Shown: positions 45,976 through 54,952 of the stretch, piece after piece
Numbering within the stretch: position 1 is the stretch's first letter
How the letters are laid out: every line of letters starts with the position of its first letter
Source: Phormidesmis priestleyi ULC007
GTDB lineage: Bacteria > Cyanobacteriota > Cyanobacteriia > Leptolyngbyales > Leptolyngbyaceae
Length of the DNA stretch: 64,000 nt
Direction of reading: 5' to 3'
Assembly: GCF_001895925.1 (NCBI RefSeq)
Contig: NZ_MPPI01000017.1
Span: 20,877-84,876 of the forward strand
Notes under the pieces: model-generated
What the model saw: the letters and a program-made list of their open reading frames with translations, nothing else
The model's database searches: none
What the model was told of the DNA's origin: nothing
Translations under genes and position numbers: made by a program

Positions 45976-46308
45976 TTACTCAATTTCTTCTCGAATTCCT
46001 GACAGGTCTTCTAGCTCCATGCGTTGCTCCATCTGCCGCAGAAAATAGCCAGTCAACATTGCAGAAGCCAATAGTCCTGCCAGGTTCTCGCGATCGGTGG
46101 TGATCTTGACTTCAAAGCCTTCCGGGGGCAACACACCCATCAAGCCTTGAACGTTGTGAGAGATAATTTGCTTGACTCTAGGGCTGGCCGATCGAGCTAC
46201 GCGCTCTAAAACGTCGGGTGATTGGTGCTGGAGGTAGTTCAGAAGTGCGTTAACGTCAGCCGCCTCGTCAGTTTGGACAAAGTTAGCGTTGTCAGGGTTA
46301 AATGCCAT
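45976..46308 (-). CDS. DUF760-type protein
   Basis: 110 residues. The pattern LLNYLQHQSPDVLERVARSA and ISHNVQGLMGVLPPEGFEV, then LAGLLASAMLTGYFLRQMEQR, matches DUF760, found in cyanobacteria and plastids. It is soluble and probably helical. Function unknown. It converges with the HhoA gene. Confidence 0.85.
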   Translation of the reverse strand: MAFNPDNANFVQTDEAADVNALLNYLQHQSPDVLERVARSASPRVKQIISHNVQGLMGVLPPEGFEVKITTDRENLAGLLASAMLTGYFLRQMEQRMELEDLSGIREEIE

Positions 46309-46399
46309 GAGGTTCTAGAAACGCCGATTGCACTATTTTGGCACTTCTTTTAGGGAGTGTCCCTACCTCTTTTTAGAGAAAGTCAAAGGAAAGTTACGC

Positions 46400-46467
46400 A
46401 AACCTCGGAGGTTTTAACCAGGAATCAAGCATCGTGACCGACAGAGTGGCTTAAACCTCCGAGGTTT
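46400..46467. repeat. Two palindromes AAACCTC(G/C)GAGGTTT between DUF760 and scpB
   Basis: AAACCTCGGAGGTTT at 46400-46414 and AAACCTCCGAGGTTT at 46453-46467 are two nearly identical palindromes of 7-base arms. They lie just past the scpB stop and could form hairpins at its transcript end. No strong T-run follows. Confidence 0.5.
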
Positions 46468-46471
46468 TGGT

Positions 46472-46972
46472 TTATTCGGCTGCCTTGCTTCTCAGCTTTT
46501 CTAGGCTCTGAGGCAACTGATTGAGTTGAAAATATTGATGAAATTTGTCTGTCACCTGAATCCAATACGATCGCCCGTCTGACTGCCGTCGCTTGCGGAC
46601 AAAGCCTTGCAATACAAGTTCTTGAACATGCTGATAGGCACCTGATCCCCGCAGTTCTACCAGGTCGGTTTGAGCGATCGGGCCCTTAATGGCGATCGCT
46701 GCCAGGGTTCGCAACTCGCCGACTCCTAAATCTGCTGGCACTAAAATCTGTACCAGATGTTGAAATGCTTCTCGTAGCTGTAAGCCATATCCGTTAGGCG
46801 TTTCTACGATTTCTAAGGCACTGTCTCGGTGGGCATAGTCCGCCATCAGTTCTAAAAGCCCTTCTTGGGCAGAGTCGCGATCGCACGCCGCAAACTCAGC
46901 CATCTCGGCGATCGATAACGGCTGTGCCTTTAGATAGAGAATCGCTTCAAGGGTGCTAGAAAGACGAGACAT
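46472..46972 (-). CDS. scpB: Segregation and condensation protein B
   Basis: About 166 residues with two winged-helix domains. The opening RLSSTLEAILYLKAQPLSIAE and the second LRTLAAIAIKGPIAQTDLVE are the ScpB pattern. ScpB with ScpA joins SMC to organise and separate chromosomes. ATG at 46972 gives the family N-terminus; a frame to 47065 is longer than homologues. No scpA is adjacent. Confidence 0.88.
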   Translation of the reverse strand: MSRLSSTLEAILYLKAQPLSIAEMAEFAACDRDSAQEGLLELMADYAHRDSALEIVETPNGYGLQLREAFQHLVQILVPADLGVGELRTLAAIAIKGPIAQTDLVELRGSGAYQHVQELVLQGFVRKRRQSDGRSYWIQVTDKFHQYFQLNQLPQSLEKLRSKAAE

Positions 46973-47075
46973 GAGAGAACCGTGCAAAAAAATAAAGAAC
47001 CGAAAAGGAGTGCGTCCGCAAATTGCTACATTAGTGAGTAACTCTCCTTTTATAAGCTGTGACACGTCAGAATCT

Positions 47076-47273
47076 ATGAGTAATCCGTCTCCGATCTCCG
47101 AAATTCCGGCTGAGTCTGCAATTTCTGACTCTAAAGATACAAAGAAACCCAGCTATGTCAAGCTTGCCATGCGAAACATGGTGCGTAAACGCGGCACTTC
47201 AATCTACCACTTTGCTCTGACGACGATCGGGCTTCTCAGCGTTTTGGTCGGGCTGGCTTACATCACTCGTTAG
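47076..47273 (+). CDS. DUF3285-type small membrane protein
   Basis: 65 residues. A disordered acidic N-terminus is followed by PSYVKLAMRNMVRKRGTS and one C-terminal membrane helix (FALTTIGLLSVLVGLAYITR). This matches DUF3285, a cyanobacterial family of unknown function. It is 12 bases before ybeY on the same strand, so it may be co-expressed. ATG at 47076 is preferred over the long upstream frame that overlaps scpB. Confidence 0.85.
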   Translation: MSNPSPISEIPAESAISDSKDTKKPSYVKLAMRNMVRKRGTSIYHFALTTIGLLSVLVGLAYITR

Positions 47274-47285
47274 GGTTTAGGGTTC

Positions 47286-47801
47286 ATGCAAGTCGAAGTT
47301 AGTGTCCAGGAGTGCTTTTCAGCTAACCAAAATGAAATACTCGTCTCTGCGGAAACTTGGGAGATTTGGTTTCGTCTTTGGTTAGAGCTTCTCAACCCAA
47401 CGGATGTCGAGGATGGCTTGCCTCTGCATTTGCAAGAAGCTTATGAGTTAAGTTTGCGTCTCACTGACGATCGTGAGATTCAAACCCTCAATCACCAATA
47501 TCGCCAGAAAAACCAGCCAACTGACGTACTAGCGTTTGCGGCGCTTGAAGTCGAGAGTCCTCAGCCGATCGATGATCTTGAGGCGCTATATCTGGGAGAT
47601 ATTGTGATCTCGATCGACACGGCTGTCCGACAGGCACATCAGCAGGAGCATTCTCTGCAAACCGAACTTGCCTGGTTATCAGCACACGGGCTACTGCATC
47701 TTTTAGGGTGGGATCATCCCGATGATCAAAGCTTGACCCGAATGTTGAATCAGCAGCAGGTTTTGCTAGAAGCGATCGGGCTAACATTGCCAGTTGACTA
47801 A
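47286..47801 (+). CDS. ybeY: Endoribonuclease YbeY
   Basis: 171 residues. The zinc-binding motif HGLLHLLGWDH is at about residues 135-145, with QPTDVLAF and LGDIVISIDTA before it. YbeY takes part in 16S rRNA 3' maturation and ribosome quality control. It follows DUF3285 and precedes dgkA, as in many cyanobacteria. Confidence 0.94.
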   Translation: MQVEVSVQECFSANQNEILVSAETWEIWFRLWLELLNPTDVEDGLPLHLQEAYELSLRLTDDREIQTLNHQYRQKNQPTDVLAFAALEVESPQPIDDLEALYLGDIVISIDTAVRQAHQQEHSLQTELAWLSAHGLLHLLGWDHPDDQSLTRMLNQQQVLLEAIGLTLPVD

Positions 47802-47939
47802 TCTTTACGCCTCAGACGAATCTTGCAATACTGTCTTTTAAAGTGGTTTAAAGCAAAATATAAGACGAGAGAGCCACTTCTTGCCAAATCTATCGAGTTA
47901 ATGCTGCTGATTGCCTATTTTGTCCCTTCGTGAGTCACT

Positions 47940-48401
47940 ATGTCAGAACTGCCTAGCCAACCTCCAAAGCGCCCCTCCACAAAAGTGGTGCCTCTCAAAC
48001 CCACTCGCGATTTGGCGTGGCAAGTGGCTCCAACTCTGTGGACGAGCTTTAAATATGCCTGGATGGGAATTAGCTACGCTTTTCAAACCCAGCGCAACTT
48101 TAAAGTTCACGTTTTTGTGGGCGCGATCGCGATCGGCTCAGGCGTTTTTCTGCACCTCAGCGTCGTTGAGCTGGCGGTGATTGGGTTGACGATCGGAGCG
48201 GTTTTAGCGATGGAGTTGTTAAACACCGCGATCGAGTCAGTCGTTGATTTAACGGTCAAGCAGTCTTATCACGAACTCGCCAAAATTGCCAAAGACTGTG
48301 CGGCGGCGGCGGTTTTGGTGTCGTCGATCGCGGCGCTATTAGTGGCTGGTTTTCTGCTGTTGCCCAAACTTTTTCTCTTTGTGGAACTAGCACTTCATTG
48401 A
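47940..48401 (+). CDS. dgkA: Diacylglycerol/undecaprenol kinase
   Basis: 153 residues. The DgkA pattern SFKYAWMGISYAFQTQRNFKVH and the metal-binding AMELLNTAIESVVDL are clear. It has three membrane helices. Gram-positive-type DgkA enzymes phosphorylate undecaprenol. A proline- and lysine-rich cytosolic N-terminus of about 35 residues precedes the fold. Confidence 0.93.
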   Translation: MSELPSQPPKRPSTKVVPLKPTRDLAWQVAPTLWTSFKYAWMGISYAFQTQRNFKVHVFVGAIAIGSGVFLHLSVVELAVIGLTIGAVLAMELLNTAIESVVDLTVKQSYHELAKIAKDCAAAAVLVSSIAALLVAGFLLLPKLFLFVELALH

Positions 48402-48473
48402 CGACTAAGCAGCAGGGACGCGAAAGAATATGGGAGGATAGTCAGTAAGTTTTAATCCTTCCACTCTATATAA

Positions 48474-49073
48474 ATGATTCTTGTCATTGATAACTACGAC
48501 AGCTTTACCTATAATCTGGTGCAATATCTCGGTGAGTTAGGGGCTGAGTTTCCCGTAGCGGCAGACATTCAAGTTTATCGAAACGATCAGATCACGATCG
48601 AGCAGGTGCGTCAGCTTCACCCCGCAGGCGTAGTCATTTCACCGGGGCCTGGAAGACCAGACGACGCGGGCATCTCGCTCGATTTGATTCAGCAACTTGG
48701 CCCAACGATGCCGATTTTGGGGGTGTGCCTGGGGCATCAAAGCATTGGGCAAGTGTTTGGAGGCGCGATCGTCTCGGCACCCTTGCTGATGCATGGTAAA
48801 ACCTCTGAGGTGCATCACACCGACACAGGCGTTTTTAACGGACTCGACAACCCAATGACCGCAACTCGGTATCATAGTCTCGTGATTGAACGGCAATCTT
48901 GTCCTGAAGTCCTAGAAATCACGGCTTGGGTTGATGACCAAACCATTATGGGTGTGCGTCATCGACAATATCCTCACATTCAGGGGGTGCAGTTTCACCC
49001 AGAAAGTGTGCTCACGGCATCAGGCAAGCAATTGCTCAGGAACTTTTTGCGGGATATTAGCAATCAGGGATAG
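48474..49073 (+). CDS. trpG: Anthranilate/aminodeoxychorismate synthase glutaminase subunit
   Basis: 199 residues, a class I glutamine amidotransferase. The oxyanion region [13 protein letters not shown], the nucleophile Cys in [11 protein letters not shown] and the His/Glu pair in QFHPES are all present. It supplies ammonia from glutamine to TrpE or PabB. TrpG and PabA cannot be told apart here; many cyanobacteria use one protein for both. No trpE or pabB is adjacent. Confidence 0.9.
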   Translation: MILVIDNYDSFTYNLVQYLGELGAEFPVAADIQVYRNDQITIEQVRQLHPAGVVISPGPGRPDDAGISLDLIQQLGPTMPILGVCLGHQSIGQVFGGAIVSAPLLMHGKTSEVHHTDTGVFNGLDNPMTATRYHSLVIERQSCPEVLEITAWVDDQTIMGVRHRQYPHIQGVQFHPESVLTASGKQLLRNFLRDISNQG

Positions 49074-49147
49074 AAGGTTTGAGTTTGGGGATGTCTACAG
49101 AACCTCACCAATCCGTTCAGAACGCTAAATTTGTTGTGAGGGCGCTA

Positions 49148-49915
49148 ATGAAACGAAGACAGTTTGTGGGTTATGCCGGGGCAAGCTTGCTGACAGCAGT
49201 AGGCACAGGCGTAATTTTTGGGAGTGATTCTGTTCGGGCACAGACTAATTCACTCTCGGTGCAATATTTGGGGCACACCTGCTTCTTATTTACGGGCAGT
49301 GGGCAGAAGATTCTGGTCAATCCCTTTCGGAGTCTGGGTTGCACAGCCGGATATCGTGCGCCGAAGGTCGGTGCCAGCCTCGTGCTGATCAGCAGTCAGC
49401 TTTTAGATGAAGGCGCGATCGAGCTTGTGCCCGGAAATCCTCGCTTGCTCTACGAACCTGGGGCCTATGAAGTGGGTGGGATCAAGATTCAGGGCATTGG
49501 CGCTGATCACGATCGAGTTGGCGGCAAGCGGTTTGGCAGCAACGTCTCTTGGCGCTGGACTCAAGGCGGCGTGACCGTGCTGCATTTAGGGGGTGCGGCA
49601 GCCCCAGTCACCCTTGAGCAAAAGATCTTAATGGGAAGCCCAGATGTGTTGTTGATTCCAGTCGGGGGTGGGCCCAAAGCCTATACTCCTCAAGAAGCAA
49701 AGCAAGCGATCGCGATGCTCAACCCTAAACTTGTGATCCCGACTCAATATCGCACTCAGGCGGCTAAGGATCAGTGTGAGATCGTTGGGCTTGACGACTT
49801 TCTCAAGTTGATGAGTGGTGTCCCGGTGCGTAAGGGTGGCGATTCCATCTCGATTCAAAAATCAGACTTGCCAAAAAATGGGATGGCAATTCAAGTTTTA
49901 AGCTACAAATTCTAA
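49148..49915 (+). CDS. Metallo-beta-lactamase-fold protein with Tat-like signal, degenerate metal site
   Basis: About 255 residues. The N-terminus MKRRQFVGYAG resembles a twin-arginine signal, followed by a hydrophobic stretch to RAQ. The fold is UlaG-like: VQYLGHTCFLFTGSGQKILV. At the expected HxHxDH motif the sequence reads LISSQLLDEG, with no His, so the usual metal site is lost. Later His in GADHD and LHLGGA are present. It may be a non-enzymatic or altered hydrolase. ATG at 49148 gives the twin-arginine start; the frame opens 23 codons earlier. Confidence 0.75.
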   Translation: MKRRQFVGYAGASLLTAVGTGVIFGSDSVRAQTNSLSVQYLGHTCFLFTGSGQKILVNPFRSLGCTAGYRAPKVGASLVLISSQLLDEGAIELVPGNPRLLYEPGAYEVGGIKIQGIGADHDRVGGKRFGSNVSWRWTQGGVTVLHLGGAAAPVTLEQKILMGSPDVLLIPVGGGPKAYTPQEAKQAIAMLNPKLVIPTQYRTQAAKDQCEIVGLDDFLKLMSGVPVRKGGDSISIQKSDLPKNGMAIQVLSYKF

Positions 49916-49977
49916 AGAGGGTGAGGGGTAAAATGTCTTTTTGCCCCGTGTTGCAGAATGAGGGGATGAAATGGCTG

Positions 49978-50041
49978 TAGGGTATAGCGCCCCCGTGCCT
50001 ACCCCTAACGGAGGGCAACCACGGGGGGATTGCCCCTACCC
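49978..50041. repeat. Intergenic palindromic repeat
   Basis: Between the metallo-beta-lactamase-fold gene and pepP, GGGCAA and TTGCCC flank a C/G-rich segment and can form a hairpin. Related GGGCA...TGCCC elements appear in repeat B, but the sequence differs. It lies in a gap of about 190 bases with no gene. Confidence 0.45.
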
Positions 50042-50106
50042 AATTATCCCGCCATTCAGCAATCCCCTTTACCCTTCATCTTTTACCCTTCACGCTGCTA
50101 TTTTTT

Positions 50107-51420
50107 ATGCATTCTGACTATCGCCAGCGTCGCGAACAGTTGATGACCAAGATTGGGTCGGGCACCGCCATTTTTCGCAGTGCGCCGACTTCGGTAATGC
50201 ACAACGATGTCGAATATAACTTTCGGCAAGACAGCAATTTTTTCTATTTGACGGGGTTTGATGAACCCGATGCCGTCGCAGTGTTTGCGCCTCATCATGA
50301 GACGCAGAAGTTTGTGCTGTTTGTGCGTCCCAAAGATGCTGACAAAGAAACCTGGTCAGGCTATCGCATTGGGGTAGAGGCTGCAAAAGAGATCTATGGA
50401 GCAGATGAAGCTTATCCGATCGCTGAACTCGATGAAAAGCTGCCTCAATACGTCGAGAAAGCCGATCGCATCTATTACCATGTGGGACGCGATCGCACGT
50501 TTAATATGACCGTTCTCAATCTTTGGCAGCGATTGATGTCAACCTACGACAAAAGAGGCACGGGGCCGATCTCGATTGAAGATCCCGGCCCAATTTTGCA
50601 TCCGCTCCGACAGGTGAAAAGCGCGAACGAACTAGAGCGAATGCGAAAAGCCGTTGAGATTGCGGCAGAAGCGCACAACCTGGCGCTAGATATGCGAAAA
50701 CCGGGGCGCTATGAATATGAAATTCAGGCAGAAATGGAGCGGCTGTTTCGGCTTAGGGGTGGTTTAGGTGCGGCGTATCCGTCGATCGTCGCATCAGGAA
50801 CCAACGCTTGTATCTTGCACTACACCGAAAATCGTCGCCAGATGCAAGACGGAGAACTGCTGTTAGTCGATGCGGGCTGCTCTTATGACTACTACAACTC
50901 AGACATCACGCGCACCTATCCGGTTAGCAGCAAATTCACAGAAGAGCAGCGCATTCTCTATGAATTAGTCTTGACCGCGCAACTGAAAGCGATCGAGCAA
51001 GTGCAGACCGGTAATCCCTGGAATCTCTTTCACGATGCAGCCGTGCGAACGATCGTAGAAGGACTTATGGGACTCGGACTTTTGCAAGGAGACATTGAAG
51101 AAATCATCAAAGAAAAAAAATATAAACCCTTCTTTATGCACGGCACGGGTCACTGGCTGGGGCTAGATGTGCATGATGTTGGGGTGCGGCAAATTGGCGA
51201 AACTTGGCAACCGTTTCAGTCAGGGCAAGTTGTCACGGTCGAGCCGGGAATTTATATTCGACCAGACTTTAAACCCTTTGAAGGACAGCCAGAAGTGCCC
51301 GATCGCTGGCGCGGCATCGGCATTCGCATTGAGGATGATGTGTTAGTGACAGACACCGGAAATGAAGTTTTGACGGCGGCGGTGCCCAAAGCGATCGAAG
51401 CAATGGAGCGAAGCGGTTAG
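50107..51420 (+). CDS. pepP: Xaa-Pro aminopeptidase
   Basis: 437 residues. The N-terminal creatinase-like domain has NFFYLTGFDEPDAVA. The catalytic pita-bread domain has metal ligands in LLLVDAGCSYDYYNSDITRT, FFMHGTGHWLGLDVHDVG, VTVEPGIYI and IRIEDDVLVT. It removes an N-terminal residue before proline and recycles peptides. The full length and intact ligands indicate an active enzyme. Confidence 0.94.
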   Translation: MHSDYRQRREQLMTKIGSGTAIFRSAPTSVMHNDVEYNFRQDSNFFYLTGFDEPDAVAVFAPHHETQKFVLFVRPKDADKETWSGYRIGVEAAKEIYGADEAYPIAELDEKLPQYVEKADRIYYHVGRDRTFNMTVLNLWQRLMSTYDKRGTGPISIEDPGPILHPLRQVKSANELERMRKAVEIAAEAHNLALDMRKPGRYEYEIQAEMERLFRLRGGLGAAYPSIVASGTNACILHYTENRRQMQDGELLLVDAGCSYDYYNSDITRTYPVSSKFTEEQRILYELVLTAQLKAIEQVQTGNPWNLFHDAAVRTIVEGLMGLGLLQGDIEEIIKEKKYKPFFMHGTGHWLGLDVHDVGVRQIGETWQPFQSGQVVTVEPGIYIRPDFKPFEGQPEVPDRWRGIGIRIEDDVLVTDTGNEVLTAAVPKAIEAMERSG

Positions 51421-51447
51421 ACACTCTTAAGTATCTTATGGGAAAAA

Positions 51448-52266
51448 TTAGCGATCGCTCACCCACCCATTACTAACCAAATCGACCCAACTCTCGACAA
51501 GTTCACCTCGATGAAGCAGTTGCCAAAGGGCTTGATTGACAATGTTGGGCGCTTCAACCATGACTGAGTGACCTGAGTTGGGTACGATCAGATGATTGCT
51601 ACTGGGCATGTGAGTCGCTAACTGATTGCCCATCGACAAAGAAAATACGGGATCGCGTCCGCCTGTAATCACTATGACTGGACAAGGAATTTTGTGTTTT
51701 CGCCCGTCATAGCCCCAAAAAGACTCGATCACCTGATAGGGATGCGATTCAGACGGTAAGCTTGATTCTTGATCACCCGCTCCTACTAATTGCTGAACTT
51801 GAGACGAGTGATAAATCTGGTATCCGCCAGCCGCAAAGAATTTCATCAGAGGAACTTCCCACCAGGGCGTGAGATTGTGAGTGCCGCCTGCGATTGCAAT
51901 CAGCGCTGTGACCGCATGACGATTTGCCCACTCTAGCCCGATCGGAACGCCGTAGCTATGACAACACAAAATCGGGTGCTGAATCTTGAAATGGTGCAAG
52001 AGGCGAGTTAAATCTCGGCGATGCCTGCCCACCGAATAGCGACGATAGCGACCCGATTCACCATGTCCTGCCAAATCGTAAGCGAGGACTGCGCGATCGC
52101 GCGATCGTAAAAACTCCCACTGTTTTTGCCAGTTAAAACGATTGCCCAACCCACCATGCACCAGCACGATCGCCGGAGACTGACCCGGTGAATAAGCAAC
52201 TTTAAGTTCTACACTACCCAGTTTAATGACTGAACCCTCTAAAGACGCTACTGGCTTATCTGACAT
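51448..52266 (-). CDS. Alpha/beta-hydrolase
   Basis: 272 residues. The oxyanion motif VLVHGGLGN, nucleophile Ser in LCCHSYGVPIG, acid in ITGGRDPVFS and His in NSGHSVMVE form a complete triad. The substrate is not evident. There is no signal peptide. It lies downstream of a two-component pair on the same strand, with a 200-base gap. Confidence 0.88.
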   Translation of the reverse strand: MSDKPVASLEGSVIKLGSVELKVAYSPGQSPAIVLVHGGLGNRFNWQKQWEFLRSRDRAVLAYDLAGHGESGRYRRYSVGRHRRDLTRLLHHFKIQHPILCCHSYGVPIGLEWANRHAVTALIAIAGGTHNLTPWWEVPLMKFFAAGGYQIYHSSQVQQLVGAGDQESSLPSESHPYQVIESFWGYDGRKHKIPCPVIVITGGRDPVFSLSMGNQLATHMPSSNHLIVPNSGHSVMVEAPNIVNQALWQLLHRGELVESWVDLVSNGWVSDR

Positions 52267-52281
52267 AAGGACACTGATCTC

Positions 52282-52407
52282 TTAATTCCTATGTTTAACT
52301 CGTCTTTGACAGGGAGGCTTGTTAGCGGGAAACAACAAGCGTAGGGTTGCTAACGCGGTTAACACGACGCAGACAATGATTAGCGCCATTAAAGGAAAGG
52401 GAACCAT
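52282..52407 (-). CDS. Possible 41-residue membrane protein
   Basis: ATG at 52407 opens a frame with one membrane helix (LMALIIVCVVLTALATLRLL) and a basic C-terminus. It lies between the histidine kinase and the hydrolase gene on the same strand. It has no clear Shine-Dalgarno and I do not recognise it, so it could be a chance frame. Confidence 0.3.
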   Translation of the reverse strand: MVPFPLMALIIVCVVLTALATLRLLFPANKPPCQRRVKHRN

Positions 52408-52474
52408 AGCAGACTTGACAAAGTTGAGCCTCTCCACTTTAGGGTCACGGTTTGACACCCTTGTGACCGACTCA

Positions 52475-53584
52475 TCACAAAGTCGTGAATCGCTGGGCGA
52501 TCGGCAGCGAAAATCGAAACACACTCCCTTTGCCCAGTTCGCTTTCAGCCAAAATGACACCCTTTTGCAACTCGACTAAGCGGCGAGAAATGGCTAACCC
52601 GATGCCCGTGCCACCAGAGTGACGATCGCGCGATCGATCTGACCGCCAAAATCGCTCAAACACATGGGGCAAATCGTCTGAAGAAATGCCCTGTCCGGTA
52701 TCTTTAACGGCAATCCACATCTGACCCGTCTCCTGCCACGCTTGCAGAGTCACACTACCTTGAGGCGTATAGCGCAACGCATTGCCGATCAGATTGACTA
52801 AAATTTGTTCGACTCGTTCGGGGTCAGCGATCGCGGGTGGCAAATCAGCAGGACACTCAAGGCTCAGAATGGTCGTGCCTTCTAGAAGTTGATCAGAAAA
52901 CCGTTGGACAAGGGACGCTAATAGAGGGCAGATATTGAGAGGTTTTGCATTAATGGGGAGATAGCCCGCCTCTGCTTGAGAAAGCTCTTGTAGGTCGTTG
53001 ACAAGGCGGCGCAGGCGAGTGGTTTCTCTAGCAAGCCGTTGATAGATGTCAGAAGAAGCCTCGATCGTGCCGTCTGCCAGCCCTTCGAGATAGCCCTCTA
53101 CGACCGTTAGCGGCGTTCTCAACTCGTGGCTTAAGTCACTGACCAAATCGCGACGACGCTGCTCAACGCCCTCTAGCTCTTTTGCCATGTGATTAAAACT
53201 CTCAGCCAACCGATTTAACTCAGGAATCTCATTGGCAGGCACGCGCTCTTCTAAATGCCCCGATGCAAACTTGCGAGTGATGCGCTCTAGCTGAATCAAC
53301 GGTTGCACGATGCGCTGAGACACGAGATAACTTAGCGCTCCTGCTGTAGTGCCACCCACGATCACTGACCAAAAAGCGCCCCGACTCCAGGCTGACTCAA
53401 ATCCTTCGAGCAGTTGACGACGAAAATATCGAACGTTGACCCCGCCGACCTGAATTTTTTCAATATGGGTGATAAACAGGCGCGGAGAGTAGAGTTTGCC
53501 TACGGTCAATAGAGTGCTCAAGCCGACCACCATGACGATCGTGTGAGACAAAAAAAGTCGTGCCCGTAGACCAAGTTTAGCCAT
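52475..53584 (-). CDS. Sensor histidine kinase, HAMP type
   Basis: 369 residues. Two membrane helices (about 12-32 and 70-88) enclose a short external loop of about 35 residues. HAMP follows, then HisKA with phospho-His in DLSHELRTPLTVVE, then HATPase with NLIGNALRYTP, VKDTGQGIS, FERFWRS and GGTGIGLAISRRL. The short sensor loop suggests it senses through the membrane or by a partner. It starts 3 bases past the stop of its cognate regulator gene. Confidence 0.93.
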   Translation of the reverse strand: MAKLGLRARLFLSHTIVMVVGLSTLLTVGKLYSPRLFITHIEKIQVGGVNVRYFRRQLLEGFESAWSRGAFWSVIVGGTTAGALSYLVSQRIVQPLIQLERITRKFASGHLEERVPANEIPELNRLAESFNHMAKELEGVEQRRRDLVSDLSHELRTPLTVVEGYLEGLADGTIEASSDIYQRLARETTRLRRLVNDLQELSQAEAGYLPINAKPLNICPLLASLVQRFSDQLLEGTTILSLECPADLPPAIADPERVEQILVNLIGNALRYTPQGSVTLQAWQETGQMWIAVKDTGQGISSDDLPHVFERFWRSDRSRDRHSGGTGIGLAISRRLVELQKGVILAESELGKGSVFRFSLPIAQRFTTL

Positions 53585-53587
53585 AGA

Positions 53588-54310
53588 TTATTTATTTGCA
53601 GATGATTCAGTAATGTCTTCAAATTTGTAGCCAACGCCGATCACCGTTTTAACAAAGGTCGGATTTGCAGGATCAAGTTCGACTTTTTTGCGGAGGCGAG
53701 CGACGTGCGTATCGACGACCCGCTCATCGCCAAAGAAGTTATCGCCCCAGAGTTTGTCGATGAGTTGAGTTCGATTCCAGACGCGACCGGGGTAACTCAT
53801 AAAAGTCGAGAGGAGGTCAAACTCTAAGGTCGTCAGGTCGAGCGGTTCTGATCGATCGGGGCTGAGGTGACGAGTGGCCGATCGCTGATCGAGATCGATC
53901 GAGAAACTATGCGTTCGATAAATTTGGCTCTGTCCCCCTTGACGCAGCGTTCTTCTCAACAGCGCTCTGACTCGTGCAACCAATTCTTTAGGGCTAAAGG
54001 GTTTAACCATATAGTCATCGGCTCCGGTTGATAGCCCAATGATCCGATCGAGTTCTTCACCCTTGGCAGTCAGCATCAAAATATAGGGGTCTTTAGAGCC
54101 GGGTTTTTGACGAATGCGGGCGCAGACTTCTAGACCATCTAGTTTAGGAATCATCAAATCTAAGATAATCAGATCGAATTTTTGCTCTTGAAAGAGTTGC
54201 AGGGCGGTCAACCCGTCGCGACAGGTGCGGCAAGAGAAGCCTTCTTTTTCTAAATAAAGCTGAATCAGTTGAGCGATTTCAGCTTCATCTTCAACGATCA
54301 AGATTTCCAT
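53588..54310 (-). CDS. OmpR/PhoB-family response regulator
   Basis: 240 residues. Receiver: VEDEAEI, phospho-acceptor Asp in IILDLMIPKLDG, Lys in MVKPFSP. The winged-helix DNA-binding part has LTTLEFDLLSTFM, DKLWGDNFFGDERVVDTHVARLRKK. It forms an operon with the kinase after it. The target genes are not evident. Confidence 0.93.
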   Translation of the reverse strand: MEILIVEDEAEIAQLIQLYLEKEGFSCRTCRDGLTALQLFQEQKFDLIILDLMIPKLDGLEVCARIRQKPGSKDPYILMLTAKGEELDRIIGLSTGADDYMVKPFSPKELVARVRALLRRTLRQGGQSQIYRTHSFSIDLDQRSATRHLSPDRSEPLDLTTLEFDLLSTFMSYPGRVWNRTQLIDKLWGDNFFGDERVVDTHVARLRKKVELDPANPTFVKTVIGVGYKFEDITESSANK

Positions 54311-54428
54311 AAGGTGTGAATGGTGAAGGAACGATCGAGCGCTCTCTCCACGTTACGTCGTTTTTCTGGTGCTGTCAGGCTCTTTCATGGCTTAATGCAC
54401 CTGAGTTTGTCCTAATATTGAAAATAAG

Positions 54429-54458
54429 TTGGTCAAACTTGATAATTGACGCTATATT
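54429..54458 (+). promoter_or_regulatory. Possible promoter of initiator tRNA gene
   Basis: TTGGTC (54429-54434) and TATATT (54453-54458) are separated by 18 bases and lie just before the tRNA, giving a start about ten bases upstream of it. Confidence 0.4.
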
Positions 54459-54475
54459 GGATAAGTCGAAAGCAA

Positions 54476-54552
<77 letters not shown>

Positions 54553-54560
54553 AATCGATA

Positions 54561-54592
54561 AGTCCTCAGTCCGTCTGACTGGGGGCTTTTTT
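54561..54592 (+). terminator. Terminator of the tRNA gene
   Basis: AGTCCTCAGTC and GACTGGGGGCT pair over 11 positions (two G-T) around CGTCT, followed by a run of T. It begins nine bases after the tRNA. Confidence 0.8.
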
Positions 54593-54952
54593 AATGGAAA
54601 TTTATCAATAGAATTTCAACCCAGTTCCGACAGTTGTCTTAAAGCAAAATCTTCCGATCGATAGAGTTCGCACTGCTCTACTAAACATAGTCTTAGGTTA
54701 ATTTAGGGTTGTGAGTAAACTACAACACACTGACTCTACAAAATTATGTCCATCAATTTCATGTTTCGTAAACGCTGTGTACAACGTTCGCAGAGGTTAT
54801 TTTAGAGTGCCAAGAAGACAGTTATATAAATAGAAGACGATGTGGACTTAGAATGAGGCGATTAATTTAACTGCTCGACATTATTAACAACAAGATCAAT
54901 CGTAACGATCGCGATTGAAACAACAGGTCTAATGTCTAAATAAATTAAACCG
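54593..54952. other. Non-coding gap, nothing recognised
   Basis: This 360-base stretch between the tRNA terminator and the SDR gene holds no convincing reading frame and no repeat seen elsewhere in the window. It is AT-rich near the SDR gene, which suggests the promoter lies there, but no clear -35/-10 pair stands out. Confidence 0.6.

Noticed and set aside
46953..47075. Longer N-terminus of the DUF3285 protein
   Set aside because: The extra 41 residues overlap the scpB start region and do not fit the family's length; ATG at 47076 is preferred.
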